A stretch of DNA of 64,000 nucleotides, from assembly GCF_001612885.1 (NCBI RefSeq), contig NZ_BDBH01000004.1, positions 1,104,527-1,168,526 of the forward strand. Direction: 5' to 3'. Under the pieces are notes generated by a model that searched no databases, was not told where the DNA came from, and worked only from the letters and a program-made list of their open reading frames with translations. The translations under genes were made by a program, and so were the position numbers. Positions 36,935 to 45,609 of this stretch are shown here, piece by piece. The DNA is from Nocardia harenae NBRC 108248. GTDB taxonomy: Bacteria; Actinomycetota; Actinomycetes; Mycobacteriales; Mycobacteriaceae. Position 1 is the first letter of the stretch. Each line of letters opens with the position of its first letter.

Positions 36935-37765
36935 TCAGGGGGTGCGGGCGAGGGCGGCGTCGCGCTTGGCGAGCCAGCCGTTCATGGCGGTGAGCGCGAA
37001 GCGGAAGGCATTGAGCCGGTGCCGGTTCAGGAAGCCGTGCCAGGAGTGCGGGACGACGGCGTGCGCCACCGGGACCCCGGCGGCGTCGAGCTCGGCGGCG
37101 AAGGTCTCGCCGGAGGCGCGCAGGGTATCGAAGTCGGCGTCCAGCAGCAGGGTGGGCGGCAGGCCGGCGAGATCGGCGCCGCCGGGGAAGGCGCCGCCTG
37201 CCAGCAGCTCCTCGCGGCCCACGTAGTTGACGTTCATCGTGTACACCGCCGCCGGGGTGAACTGCCGGTACCCGGCGAGCCCCCTGGTCCGCCTGCGCAC
37301 GGCGGCGGGCAGCGCGGGGAGTTCGGCGTGGTAGATGCCGTAGCAGAGCACCAGCCCCGCCGTCCCCGGCATGCGCTGGGCCGCGGTCACCGCGAGGCAG
37401 GCGCCCGCGCTGGCGCCGCCGAGCACGATGCGCCCGTGCTCGTCGGCGAGCGCGCGGCTCGCGTCGATCACGTCGTCCAGCCCGGCCGGGTAGTGGTGAC
37501 CCGGCGGGGTGTTGGAGTGGCGCCGCCCCCACGGCCTCGGCGCCAGCCGATAGTCGACGGCGCGCACCAGCCGCCCGGCGGCCGCCAGCCGCAGCGCGAC
37601 CCGGTGCGATTCCGGGGTGTCCAGGTCGCCGGCCACGAAGCCGCCGCCGTGCAGCCAGATCACCGGCGCCGCCCCGGCCCGCGGCTCCGCGGGCAGGTAG
37701 TCGCGGACCGGTATCGCGCCCTGCCGCCCCGGTATCGTCCGGTCCTCGGTGCGCACGGCGCTCAT
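36935..37765 (-). CDS. Alpha/beta hydrolase, HSL-like esterase
   Basis: A 276-residue enzyme of the hormone-sensitive lipase group. Oxyanion motif HGGG at residues 39-42 (VIWLHGGGFVAGD), nucleophile Ser119 in LGGASAGACL, Asp in LLLDADFDTL and His in VVPHSWHGF. The YRLAPRPWGRRHSNTPPGHHYPAGLDDV segment is longer than usual between motif and elbow. Probably a cytoplasmic carboxylesterase. It sits 209 bp after the mceG stop on the same strand, separated from it by a large palindrome. Confidence 0.85.
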   Translation of the reverse strand: MSAVRTEDRTIPGRQGAIPVRDYLPAEPRAGAAPVIWLHGGGFVAGDLDTPESHRVALRLAAAGRLVRAVDYRLAPRPWGRRHSNTPPGHHYPAGLDDVIDASRALADEHGRIVLGGASAGACLAVTAAQRMPGTAGLVLCYGIYHAELPALPAAVRRRTRGLAGYRQFTPAAVYTMNVNYVGREELLAGGAFPGGADLAGLPPTLLLDADFDTLRASGETFAAELDAAGVPVAHAVVPHSWHGFLNRHRLNAFRFALTAMNGWLAKRDAALARTP

Positions 37766-37855
37766 GGGCTACTCCTGTCGGCGGCGGGGCTACTCCTTAC
37801 GCCTATACCCGGATTCTGTCGTAGCCGACGCCGAGCGGGCGAGCCCGACGAGCCC

Positions 37856-37953
37856 GGTTCGCGGCCCGTCTCGTCGCCGAGCGCTCGAAAGCGCACGCGG
37901 CGCAGCCGCGAGACTCGAGCGCTCGGCGGCGAGACTCCCCGGGGCCGCGAACC
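37856..37953. repeat. Nested 98-bp imperfect palindrome
   Basis: Three nested stems share a centre. Outer 12-bp arms lie at 37856-37867 and 37942-37953 (GGTTCGCGGCCC and its exact complement). Middle 19-bp arms lie at 37870-37888 and 37915-37933 with one mismatch. Inner arms CGCGGC/GCCGCG lie at 37896-37901 and 37905-37910 around a GCA loop. The element fills the gap between mceG and the esterase, both on the minus strand. It may act as a terminator or an mRNA-stabilising structure, or be a repeat element. No T-run follows it. Confidence 0.85.
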
Positions 37954-37974
37954 CGTCCGGCGGAGCCGGACCAT

Positions 37975-39000
37975 TCAATACTGCGCTCCCGCGGGGTAGC
38001 GGTCGATGACCTCCGTGTGCTCGCCGTCCTCGAAGGAGTTGCGGATGGCGGTCTGGGCATTCGGCGGCAGGGTGTGCAGGATCTCCTGCACCCGCTGCCT
38101 GCGGCGCAGCATGCCCTGACGGACCGGCATGCCGGGGGTGGCCCGCATCTGCGGGGCGATGCCCTCGACCTCCTCGGCGCCGCCGTGGTGGTGCCCGGCG
38201 TCCACCAGCGCCTGCTCGCGCGCCATCTGGGTCTCGTCCTTCTCCTCCGACATCCCGATCGGCCCGATCATCCGGCCGTTCAGGAACTGCTTCACCACCG
38301 GCTCGTCCGAGGTCAGCAGCACCTCGCGCGGGCCGAACATCACCAGCTGCCGCCGGAACAGCATCCCGATATTGTCCGGAACCGTCCGCGCCAGGTTGAT
38401 GTTGTGCGTGACGATCAGAATCGTCGCGTCGATCTGGGCATTGATATCGATCAGCAGCTGCGACAGGTACGAGGTACGCACCGGATCGAGCCCGGAGTCC
38501 GGCTCGTCGACCAGGATGATCTGCGGATCCAGCACCAGCGCGCGGGCCAGCCCGGCACGCTTGCGCATACCACCGGAGATCTCACCCGGCAGCTTGCCCT
38601 CGGCGCCGAGCAGACCGGTCAGCTCCAGCTTCTCCATCACGATCTGCCGGATCTCGGATTCCGGCTTCTTGGTGTGCTCGCGCAGCGGGAACGCCACATT
38701 GTCGAACAGCGTCATCGAGCCGAACAGCGCGCCGTCCTGGAACAGCACGCCGAAGAGCTTGCGGATGTCGTAGAGCTGCTTGTTGGAGCAGGTCGTGATG
38801 TCGACACCATCGATGTAGATGGCGCCGCGCTCCGGGCGCAGCAGCCCGATCAGCGATTTCAGAAACACCGACTTGCCCGTACCCGAGGGGCCGAGCAGCG
38901 CGCTGACCTCACCGGACGGCAGCGTCAGCGAGACATCCTGCCAGATCCGCTGCGAGCCGAACGATTTGGTGACCCCTTCGGTCCTGACCTCGACGCCCAC
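37975..39000 (-). CDS. mceG: MceG-type ABC transporter ATP-binding protein
   Basis: A 341-residue ATPase. Walker A GPSGTGKS (37-44), signature EISGGMRKRAGLARAL, Walker B IILVDEPDSGLDP and switch His in IVTHN. The C-terminal extension (about 250-341, with EEVEGIAPQMRATPGMPVRQGMLRRRQRVQEILHTLP) is typical of actinobacterial MceG/Mkl, which energises Mce lipid importers. The Mce permease and substrate-binding genes are elsewhere, as is normal for this shared ATPase. GTG start; the sequence is close to mycobacterial Mkl. Base composition is less extreme than its neighbours, as expected for a conserved gene. Confidence 0.93.
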   Translation of the reverse strand: MGVEVRTEGVTKSFGSQRIWQDVSLTLPSGEVSALLGPSGTGKSVFLKSLIGLLRPERGAIYIDGVDITTCSNKQLYDIRKLFGVLFQDGALFGSMTLFDNVAFPLREHTKKPESEIRQIVMEKLELTGLLGAEGKLPGEISGGMRKRAGLARALVLDPQIILVDEPDSGLDPVRTSYLSQLLIDINAQIDATILIVTHNINLARTVPDNIGMLFRRQLVMFGPREVLLTSDEPVVKQFLNGRMIGPIGMSEEKDETQMAREQALVDAGHHHGGAEEVEGIAPQMRATPGMPVRQGMLRRRQRVQEILHTLPPNAQTAIRNSFEDGEHTEVIDRYPAGAQY

Positions 39001-39275
39001 GAGAACCTCCCTGCTCCCGGTGGCCCGGATCAGGGCTCACCACACGATACAGACGGCGATGTTACCGCTGATTCCAATACCCCGTGGTCCATATCGCCTA
39101 GAAACAACGCCTCGAATTCCGGCCCCACCGGCGGGCAGGAACGGTTAAGTTAGCCGGGGTTCGCATTTGTGCGAGCACATTTCGAGTGCAGGGAGCACCG
39201 CGACGCAGGTCGCTGTTCCGCCGAGTCCGGCCGCGGCACCACGACCCCCGGGCAGGTCGCGCCCTCGGACACCGA

Positions 39276-40211
39276 TCAGCTGGTCTCGCTGGTGCTGCGG
39301 CTCACCGCCGGAACGGTGTCGCGCAGCCGGAGCATGGCGGCCGCGAGCTGATCGAGCCCGGGTTGCTCCACCGGGAAGTGCCCGCAGCCCTCGAGCATGA
39401 TCGCCTCGGTGGGCGCCGCGATCCGCTCCAGGACCCGCAGGCTCAGTGCGGGCGGGGTCCAGGCGTCCTCGGCCGGGTGCACCAGCGTCACCGGCGGGCC
39501 GGTGTACCGGGCGGGCGCGGTGTGCTCGAAGCTCAGGAAGCTGGCCATGAAGCCGAGCGGCACTCGGGCCCCGCCGCCGCGCGGGTCGCGGGCGCCGAAC
39601 CGGGTGAGCTCGGCGTTCGCGCTCATGGCGCCGAGATCGCCGAGCAGCCGCATCGGCACCATGACCCCGCCGAGCAGCGGCTCCAGCGCGGCCAGCGCCG
39701 GTGCCAGCCGCGCGGCGATCGGGGTGCGGGCGGCCGCGCGCCGCGCCGCCGGGTCGGCGGGGTCGAGCAGGCAGGTGGCGAGCACGTGCGCCGCTGCGCC
39801 GGTGCGGGACGCGGCCTCGTAGGCGAGCATCCCGCCCATGCTCGCCCCGAAGAGCATCAGCGGCCGCGGGTCGCGCGCGGTCTCGGCGCGCACCAGGTCG
39901 CAGACGAGCTCGATCCAGTCGCCGTACCGCACCGAGCGCGGATTCGGCTCCACGGTGGCGCCGTAGAGCGGCAGATCCACCGCGAGCAGTTCGACGTCGT
40001 CCGGCGCGACGGCGGCGGCCAGCGGCCAGAGCGCGCCGCTGTGCCCGCCGCCGCCGTGCAGCACCAGTACCCGCAGCCTCGCCTCCGGTACCTCGGCGCG
40101 CGCGATGTGCACCCGACGGCCGCGCCACTGCCACCACGTCGAAGCGGGGGCGACGCGGGCCCGCTCCCGGAACTCCGGTGGCAGGAACTGGGCGTAGTCA
40201 TCGGATTGCAT
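39276..40211 (-). CDS. Alpha/beta hydrolase fold protein
   Basis: A 311-residue hydrolase. LRVLVLHGGGGHSGALWPLAAAVA is the first strand with oxyanion loop, LMLFGASMGGMLAYEAA has the nucleophile Ser in G-A-S-M-G, and LEGCGHFPVEQPGLDQL supplies the His. PVTLVHPAEDAWTPPALSLRVLERI holds the Asp. No signal peptide. The ATG at 40211 is preferred over 40247 because the conserved region begins soon after. The substrate is not predictable. The 275 bp between it and mceG contain the mceG promoter region but no motif that I can name. Confidence 0.82.
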   Translation of the reverse strand: MQSDDYAQFLPPEFRERARVAPASTWWQWRGRRVHIARAEVPEARLRVLVLHGGGGHSGALWPLAAAVAPDDVELLAVDLPLYGATVEPNPRSVRYGDWIELVCDLVRAETARDPRPLMLFGASMGGMLAYEAASRTGAAAHVLATCLLDPADPAARRAAARTPIAARLAPALAALEPLLGGVMVPMRLLGDLGAMSANAELTRFGARDPRGGGARVPLGFMASFLSFEHTAPARYTGPPVTLVHPAEDAWTPPALSLRVLERIAAPTEAIMLEGCGHFPVEQPGLDQLAAAMLRLRDTVPAVSRSTSETS

Positions 40212-40337
40212 GCCTCCGACGATTCTCGTCCCGCGCCCCGAGGACAACTCGCGGTCGGGCCGAGCTGCTTCCGGCGAGCAAACCCGGCGTGAACTGCCAG
40301 TATCGGAAGGCCTCGGGGGATCGATCCGGTCGCTTGT

Positions 40338-40670
40338 TCAGGTTTCGAGCAGTCGCTTGGGTGCGGCGAGGCGCCAGGAGTCGAGCACGATGGCGCGCAG
40401 CTCCGCCCGGTCGTCCAGCGCCGCCAGCCGCACCCGGACCCAGGCGTTCCCGGCCTCGTGCGGGGCGATCCAGAACTTCTCCGGCTCGGCCGCCACCAGC
40501 TCGTCGCGGTCGGCGATCGGGCAGCGCACCGCCATGGAGCTCTCGTCGTCGGGCAGCGTCAGGAAGAGCGAGCGCCCCACCCGGAAGATCGGCATCTGCC
40601 ACTGGAAGTCCTCGGCCGTCTCCGGCAGCGACAGGGCGTAGGCGCGGACATCGTCCCCCGATGCGGTCAT
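40338..40670 (-). CDS. MmcQ/YjbR family DNA-binding-fold protein
   Basis: A 110-residue protein. DVRAYALSLPETAEDFQWQMPIFRVGRSLFLTL and FWIAPHEAGNAWVRVRLAALDDRAELRAIVLDSWRLAAPKRLL match the MmcQ/YjbR fold (CyaY-like), with the conserved L-P-x-T/A-x-E and the C-terminal W-x-x-x-A-P. The family function is unknown, with proposed DNA binding. The ATG at 40670 follows a short spacing from the divergent hydrolase start at 40722 (51 bp). Confidence 0.85.
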   Translation of the reverse strand: MTASGDDVRAYALSLPETAEDFQWQMPIFRVGRSLFLTLPDDESSMAVRCPIADRDELVAAEPEKFWIAPHEAGNAWVRVRLAALDDRAELRAIVLDSWRLAAPKRLLET

Positions 40671-40721
40671 GGCGGGAATCCTGCCATCGCGGTCCGACAC
40701 CCGGCGCCTAAGCTTCCCGGC

Positions 40722-41420
40722 ATGACCGACTCCCCCATCACCGTCCTGCTGATCCACGGCGGCGGCGCCAGCGGCTGGGACTGGCACCTGGTCGCGCCGC
40801 TGCTGCGGGAGCGCGGGTACGAGGTGCTGGCGCCGGATCTGCCGATCGAGGATCCGGAGAGCGGGATCGCGGAGTACGCGGACTTCCTGGTCGGCGAGCT
40901 CGGCGACGCGGAGCGGGTGGTCGTGGTGGCGCACTCGTACGGCGGGCTGGTGGCGCCGGTGCTGGCGGCGCGCCGCCCGGTGGAGCAGCTGATCCTGGTG
41001 AGCGCCATGATCCCGGCGCCGGGCGAGGCGCCGAACGAGTGGTGGGCGGCGACCGGGTACGACACGCTCGGCCTGGCGCTGCCGATGGAGACCGAGGAGC
41101 AGGTCGTCGCCGCGTTCCTGCACGACGTGCCCGCCGAGCTGGCGAGCGAGGAGCTGGCGCGCGGGCGGGAGCAGGTGGAGGACGGTGACATCCCGGTGCC
41201 GCTGGACGCCTGGCCCGAGGTGCCGACCCGGTTCCTGCTGTGCCGGGACGACCGCTTCTTCCCGGCGGAGTTCGTGCGCACGCTCGTGCGCGAACGGCTC
41301 GGCATCGACCCCGATGAAATCGACGGAAGTCACGGGGTGATGCTGAGCCGTCCGCGCGAGCTGGCCGACCGGGTGCACCGGTACGTCACATCTTCGCGTG
41401 CCGAGCCTGGAAGAAGTTGA
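40722..41420 (+). CDS. Alpha/beta hydrolase
   Basis: A 232-residue hydrolase. ITVLLIHGGGASGWDWHLVAPLLRERGYEVLAPDLP, then VVVVAHSYGGLVAPVLAAR with the nucleophile in H-S-Y-G-G, and DRFFPAEFVRTLVRERLG with a conserved Asp. The C-terminal DGSHGVMLSRPRELADRV carries the catalytic His. The pattern is that of the small alpha/beta hydrolases related to plant methylesterase/MES proteins. Its end overlaps the convergent DUF1206 gene by 35 nt. Confidence 0.85.
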   Translation: MTDSPITVLLIHGGGASGWDWHLVAPLLRERGYEVLAPDLPIEDPESGIAEYADFLVGELGDAERVVVVAHSYGGLVAPVLAARRPVEQLILVSAMIPAPGEAPNEWWAATGYDTLGLALPMETEEQVVAAFLHDVPAELASEELARGREQVEDGDIPVPLDAWPEVPTRFLLCRDDRFFPAEFVRTLVRERLGIDPDEIDGSHGVMLSRPRELADRVHRYVTSSRAEPGRS

Positions 41421-42198
41421 ACAGGCCGTAGGCGGCGATGCCGATCGCGGCGAGCACCAGCAGCACCTGGCCGAAGGGCTGGGCGCCGAGTGTCTTGAGG
41501 GCGCCGTCCAGCCCGGCGGCCTTGCTCGGGTCGTGGTCGAAGACGGCCCAGGCGATCAGTGCGCCGATGACGCCGATGGCGACGCCCTTGGCGACGTAGC
41601 CCGCGGTCCCCAGGCGCTTCGCGAGCTGACTGTTGGTGTCCAGGTCCTCCAGGAACTTCTTGGTCACGCCCTTGTGCACGTAGTAGCCGCCGACGCCGAG
41701 CACCACCAGCGCCGCGATGATCAGCGCGGCCTGGCCACCGGTGCTCTCCATGAGCTTGGCGGTGGTGCCCTTGCTCTGGCCACTGCTGGAGTTGCCGCCG
41801 CCCCTGGCGAAGGAGAAGGCGGTGAGCGCGAGCGCCGCGTAGACAACGGCGGTGGCCAGCGCCTTCACCCGGCGGAAGGCCTCGCCCTCCGCGCTGTTCT
41901 TGTCCGGCTTGTTGGCGCTGCCGAAGGCCGCCTCGGCCAGCCGCCAGAGCGCCATGAGCACGAAGGCGACCACGGCGAACCAGAGCACGAACTTCCCGCC
42001 CGGCGCGGCCGCGATCTGGGCCATGGCGCCGGACTGGTCGGCGGTGCCGCCGCTGCCGAAGGCGACGCGAAGGGCGATGTAGCCGATGAGCAGGTGTACG
42101 ACGCCGCTCATCACGTAGCCGGCCCGGGCGAACTGCTCGAATGTACGGTTCTGGGCGATCCGGCTGGCGGACCCCGTCGAGGTATTGCTGATAGCCAT
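41386..42198 (-). CDS. DUF1206 family membrane protein
   Basis: A 270-residue integral membrane protein with six hydrophobic segments in three similar pairs. FARAGYVMSGVVHLLIGYIALRVAF and LGTAGYVAKGVAIGVIGALIAWAVF show the recurring G-Y/F-V-x-x-G helix of DUF1206. ALWRLAEAAFG and AYGLFNFFQARHAKM are also conserved. The function is unknown. A strong SigF-like promoter match lies upstream (42236-42260), so stress-related expression is likely. The window has a second paralogue at 58154-59065. Confidence 0.85.
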   Translation of the reverse strand: MAISNTSTGSASRIAQNRTFEQFARAGYVMSGVVHLLIGYIALRVAFGSGGTADQSGAMAQIAAAPGGKFVLWFAVVAFVLMALWRLAEAAFGSANKPDKNSAEGEAFRRVKALATAVVYAALALTAFSFARGGGNSSSGQSKGTTAKLMESTGGQAALIIAALVVLGVGGYYVHKGVTKKFLEDLDTNSQLAKRLGTAGYVAKGVAIGVIGALIAWAVFDHDPSKAAGLDGALKTLGAQPFGQVLLVLAAIGIAAYGLFNFFQARHAKM

Positions 42199-42235
42199 GG
42201 TGCCTTCTCATCCGTGCGGTGCGGTCGTACGGCAG

Positions 42236-42260
42236 TTACCCGGCCGCGCGGCGCCGAAAC
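42236..42260 (-). promoter_or_regulatory. SigF/SigB-type promoter-like sequence before DUF1206
   Basis: On the minus strand GTTT (42260-42257), a 15-nt spacer, GGGTAA (42241-42236). The start codon at 42198 lies about 30 nt downstream of the expected transcription start. Confidence 0.5.
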
Positions 42261-42283
42261 GGGCGCCACTGCCCGCGAACGGG

Positions 42284-43108
42284 TTACGGCCACCCGGCGC
42301 CGGGCGCGGGAGCCGGTACCGCCGCCACGACCCCCGACGGCCCGCCCTGCACACCGCCCCACTCCTGCCCGACCAGGTAGAGCTGCGGATCGGCGCCCCG
42401 GCTCAGCGTGCAGGAGAAGGCGCCGCGGTCGAATTCCACGGCGCCGCAGCGCTCCCCGCCCGCGCGCACCCGGACGCAGCGCGCGGTGCCGACATCGGCG
42501 TACCAGATCGCGCCGTCGGCGTCGGCGCAGATGCCGTCCGGGTGGTGGCCGGGGGTGGCGGCCCACTCCGCGGCCGGGCCGAGCGTGCCGTCGGGGTGCA
42601 CGGCGAACGCGGTCAACCGCTCCGCGTAGGACTCGGCCAGGATCAGGGTTCCGCCGCCGGGCAGGACGGCCATGCCGTTCGGGAAGGCGAGGTCGCCCGC
42701 CACCCGGCGGGCGGTGCCGTCGGTGCCGACCAGGACCAGGAAGCCGGGGGCGAAATCGCCGCCGGGGAAGTCGAACCCGATGTTGTTGAGGTAGGCGCGG
42801 CCCGCCGCGTCCACCACGATCTCGTTCCACGGGGTCGGGCCGAACTCGGCGAGGTCGGCGTGCGGGTGCAGGGAGCCGTCGGGTTCGCGGCGCAGCACCC
42901 GGCGCCCCGCGGAGTCGAGCAGCAGCAGCCTGCCGTCCGGCAGGAAGTCGAAGCAGAGCGGGAAGGACGGCACCTCGGCGATCACCTCGGCGCCGCCTGC
43001 CCCGTCCAGCGCGAGCACCTGCCCGGCGGCCCAGTCGGCCACCCACGGCCTGCCGCGGTGCCAGCGCAGCGACTCCCCGAATCCGATCCCCTCGCGCACG
43101 ATTCGCAT
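42284..43108 (-). CDS. SMP-30/gluconolactonase family beta-propeller protein
   Basis: A 274-residue protein. FGESLRWHRGRPWVADWAAGQVLAL is the first blade with the metal-binding Glu. AGRAYLNNIGFDFPG has the conserved N-N, and FPNGMAVLPGGGTLILAESYAERL has the conserved N-G-M and E-S. HHPDGICADADGAIWYADVGTARCVRV holds the D-G metal site. SMP-30 enzymes are Ca/Zn-dependent lactonases. The protein lacks a signal peptide. A single gene, 85 bp upstream of DUF1206 on the same strand in reading order. Confidence 0.87.
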   Translation of the reverse strand: MRIVREGIGFGESLRWHRGRPWVADWAAGQVLALDGAGGAEVIAEVPSFPLCFDFLPDGRLLLLDSAGRRVLRREPDGSLHPHADLAEFGPTPWNEIVVDAAGRAYLNNIGFDFPGGDFAPGFLVLVGTDGTARRVAGDLAFPNGMAVLPGGGTLILAESYAERLTAFAVHPDGTLGPAAEWAATPGHHPDGICADADGAIWYADVGTARCVRVRAGGERCGAVEFDRGAFSCTLSRGADPQLYLVGQEWGGVQGGPSGVVAAVPAPAPGAGWP

Positions 43109-43278
43109 CGGCCTGACTCCTCACCTCGACGTCATCGGTACCGACGGTCCGGGTCGCGGAAACTCGTCGGTCCGCACGGCGGGCCCCGCTATTCTGGGAC
43201 GGGGCCGGACGCCGCGCCAGCACATCGCGTGCGGGCACGACGGCGTGTCGTCGTGCCGCCACGCAGTCGGGAGGTCCC

Positions 43279-44505
43279 GTGGAACCGCGTTACGACCGTG
43301 CCGCCCTCGCCCGCATTCTCGGCTCGCTCGCCCACCCCGGGCTGCTGGCCGCGGCCGCGCCCGACCGCGAACCCGTCACCGCGCACTACCGCGCCGTGCC
43401 GCTCACCCCGGAGCCCGGCACCCACCTGACGCTCTCGCAGCGGCTCTACCTGGAGCGTTTCATGCGGCCGTGCCCGGCCGAGCTGGTCACCTCGGCGACC
43501 CACCGGCTCACCTGGGTGGACGAGGACGGCATCACCAATACCGGCCACTTCCACGCCGCCGGGCCAGGGCCGATCGTGCCGATCGCCGCCCGCTCGGCCT
43601 TCCTGGAGCTGTGGCGGGCGCTGCGCACCGACGAGCTCTTCCTCGGGCGGGTGCGCGCGCTGGACGCGCCCGCCCGCGCGGTGCTGGCCGGGACGACCAC
43701 CGACCAGGAGCCGCTGGAGATCGTCCGGGTCGGGGTGGAGGCGGCGGCGCGGGCACTCACCCAGCACGCGCTGCTCGCGCACCGCACCCCGCACCGCGAC
43801 CCCGTCGATTTCGCCCGCGCGCTGCGGGATTCGGGGATCTTCGGCACGGTGGCGACGCGCTGGTTCTGGGAGCTGCAGGCCTCGACGCACCGGCGCGGCA
43901 TGATCCCGGTGGCCTTCGCCGCGACCGGGGAGCGGCTGCGCTACACCCCGGAGTCGATGGCCGCACTGCACGCCATGAAGGACGCCACGCTCGCCGATGC
44001 CCGCGCGGTCATGCACCGGGCCCGCACCGAGGAGGGGCTCGGCACCGAGCAGGCCATCGCCCACTACCACGACGAGCTGGACCTCATCTCCCGGCAGTAC
44101 GCGCTGCTCGGCCCCGCCGAGCGCCCGGTCTGCCCGGCCACGAGCTGGCAGCGGGTGGACGGCTGGGCGTTCCAGCTGCACAGCCTCGTCGCCGATCGGC
44201 TCGTCGAGGCGTTCGCCGCCGCGGTGGCCCGCATCGACCCGGTGCCCGCTCCCCCGGCCCCCGGCGACCCGGACGACGCCGACGGGCTGGTGACGGTGCC
44301 GGACATGAACTGCAAGCACTGCGTCCGCACCATCACCGCCGTGCTCACCGCCATGGACATCGCGGTGCACGACATCGATCTGGAGCGCAAGACGGTGCGC
44401 GCCGAGTTCCGCAGCCCGCGCAATCGCGAGCGCGCTTTCGAGGCGCTGCGCGACAGCGGCTACAACCCCGCCGTGCTCACCCCGGACCGCGCGCCGCTGG
44501 CCTGA
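43279..44505 (+). CDS. Unknown N-terminal domain fused to a C-terminal heavy-metal-associated (HMA) domain
   Basis: A 408-residue protein. Residues 1-330 match no family that I recognise; they contain H-rich spots (THRLTWVDEDGITNTGHFHAAG, AIAHYHDELDLI) and repeated aromatic segments (TRWFWELQAS). After a Pro-rich linker (PVPAPPAPGDPDD) comes a typical HMA/CopZ-like domain at about 338-400: VTVPDMNCKHCVRTITAVL with Cys345 and Cys348, VHDIDLERKTVRAEF, and SGYNPAVL. The MNCKHC motif fits copper or another soft metal ion. GTG start at 43279 after GGGAGG. No adjacent copper transporter. Confidence 0.75.
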   Translation: MEPRYDRAALARILGSLAHPGLLAAAAPDREPVTAHYRAVPLTPEPGTHLTLSQRLYLERFMRPCPAELVTSATHRLTWVDEDGITNTGHFHAAGPGPIVPIAARSAFLELWRALRTDELFLGRVRALDAPARAVLAGTTTDQEPLEIVRVGVEAAARALTQHALLAHRTPHRDPVDFARALRDSGIFGTVATRWFWELQASTHRRGMIPVAFAATGERLRYTPESMAALHAMKDATLADARAVMHRARTEEGLGTEQAIAHYHDELDLISRQYALLGPAERPVCPATSWQRVDGWAFQLHSLVADRLVEAFAAAVARIDPVPAPPAPGDPDDADGLVTVPDMNCKHCVRTITAVLTAMDIAVHDIDLERKTVRAEFRSPRNRERAFEALRDSGYNPAVLTPDRAPLA

Positions 44506-44548
44506 CGGCGGCGCGCGACGTCTCCGCCCCTTCGGCGCGCGGCGATGG

Positions 44549-45559
44549 TCAGGCCGCGTGCAGCGCGGTGACCAGGTCGGCGACGGCCCCGGGAGCCGGG
44601 GTGTAGCCGGGGAAGTAGCAGCAGACCTCGGCGACCTCGGGGCCGAAGCGGGCGCGGATGCGGGCGGCGCACTCGGCGGGGGTGCCGACGATGCCGATGC
44701 GCCGCACCATCTCCTCGGTGACGAGGGCGCGCATCTCGGCGTAGCCGCCGGTCTTGGAGAGCTGGTTGAGCCGCGGCTGCACCTCGCCCCAGCCCTCGAC
44801 CTCCAGGACCGGGCGGTAGGCCGGGGTGGAGCCGTAGAAGGCGATGAGCATGCCGACCCCGGCGATCGCCGCCGCCAGCTCCGCCTCGGTGCGCCCCACC
44901 GCCACCATGACCTGCCCGATCACCGGGAACTCCGCCGCGCTGCGGCCGGAGCGGCGCAGGCCGTCCGCGATGGCGGGGGCGGTGCGCTCGGCCAGGTGCC
45001 GGTCGGTGTTGAACGGCATGACCAGCAGCCCGTCCGCCACCTCGGCGGCCTTGCGGGTCATGACCGGGCCGAGCGCGCCCATGAGCACCGGCGGCGGGCC
45101 GAACGGGTTCGGCCCCGGGTCGAAGTTCGGCGGCATCAGGGTGTGCGTGCTGAATTCGCCGCGGAAGTTCAGCGGCGCCTTGCCCTCCCAGGCATCGAGG
45201 ATCGCCTTGACGGCGGCCACCGTCTCGGCGGTGCGCGCGGCCGGGTTGCCCCAGGTGCTGCCGTACCGCTTCTCGATGTGCACCCGGATCTGCGAGCCGA
45301 GCCCGAGCCGGAACCGCCCCGCGCTGTAGCTCTGCAGGTCGTGCGCGGCGTGCGCCAGGTGCAGCGGGCTGCGCGGCCCGGCGATCGCGACATTGGTCAT
45401 GAGCTCGAGCGGCGCCGCCCCGGCGGCGGCCACCAGCGGGAAGAAGACGTCGTGCGGGCCCTCGAAGGTGAACAGGCCGTCGGCTCCGGTCGCGGCGAGT
45501 TCGACGGCGTGCGCGGCGGCCCGGCCGGGCGCGCCGTCGACCTGCAGGTGTACTTTCAC
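44549..45559 (-). CDS. LLM-class F420-dependent oxidoreductase
   Basis: A 336-residue TIM-barrel enzyme. AVELAATGADGLFTFEGPHDVFFPLVAAA, MTNVAIAGPRSPLHLAHAAHDLQSYSAGRFRLGLGSQIRVHIEKRYG and TAETVAAVKAILDAWEG are the fingerprint of a large actinobacterial LLM subgroup that uses F420. PPVLMGALGPVMTRKAAEVADGLLVMPF fits the cofactor phosphate loop. The substrate is unknown. The ATG at 45559 starts at the first strand. It is convergent with the HMA-fusion gene and separated from the reductase gene by 50 bp. Confidence 0.87.
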   Translation of the reverse strand: MKVHLQVDGAPGRAAAHAVELAATGADGLFTFEGPHDVFFPLVAAAGAAPLELMTNVAIAGPRSPLHLAHAAHDLQSYSAGRFRLGLGSQIRVHIEKRYGSTWGNPAARTAETVAAVKAILDAWEGKAPLNFRGEFSTHTLMPPNFDPGPNPFGPPPVLMGALGPVMTRKAAEVADGLLVMPFNTDRHLAERTAPAIADGLRRSGRSAAEFPVIGQVMVAVGRTEAELAAAIAGVGMLIAFYGSTPAYRPVLEVEGWGEVQPRLNQLSKTGGYAEMRALVTEEMVRRIGIVGTPAECAARIRARFGPEVAEVCCYFPGYTPAPGAVADLVTALHAA

Positions 45560-45609
45560 CCGGCCATCCTATGGACAGCGATCCGTTCAGGTGTCCAGTT
45601 CGGTGGTTG

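Noticed and set aside
37749..38060. Several open frames on both strands with the shared sequence ALESARG/LERSA
   Set aside because: They arise because the nested palindrome reads similarly in both directions; none has a ribosome site or a known family.
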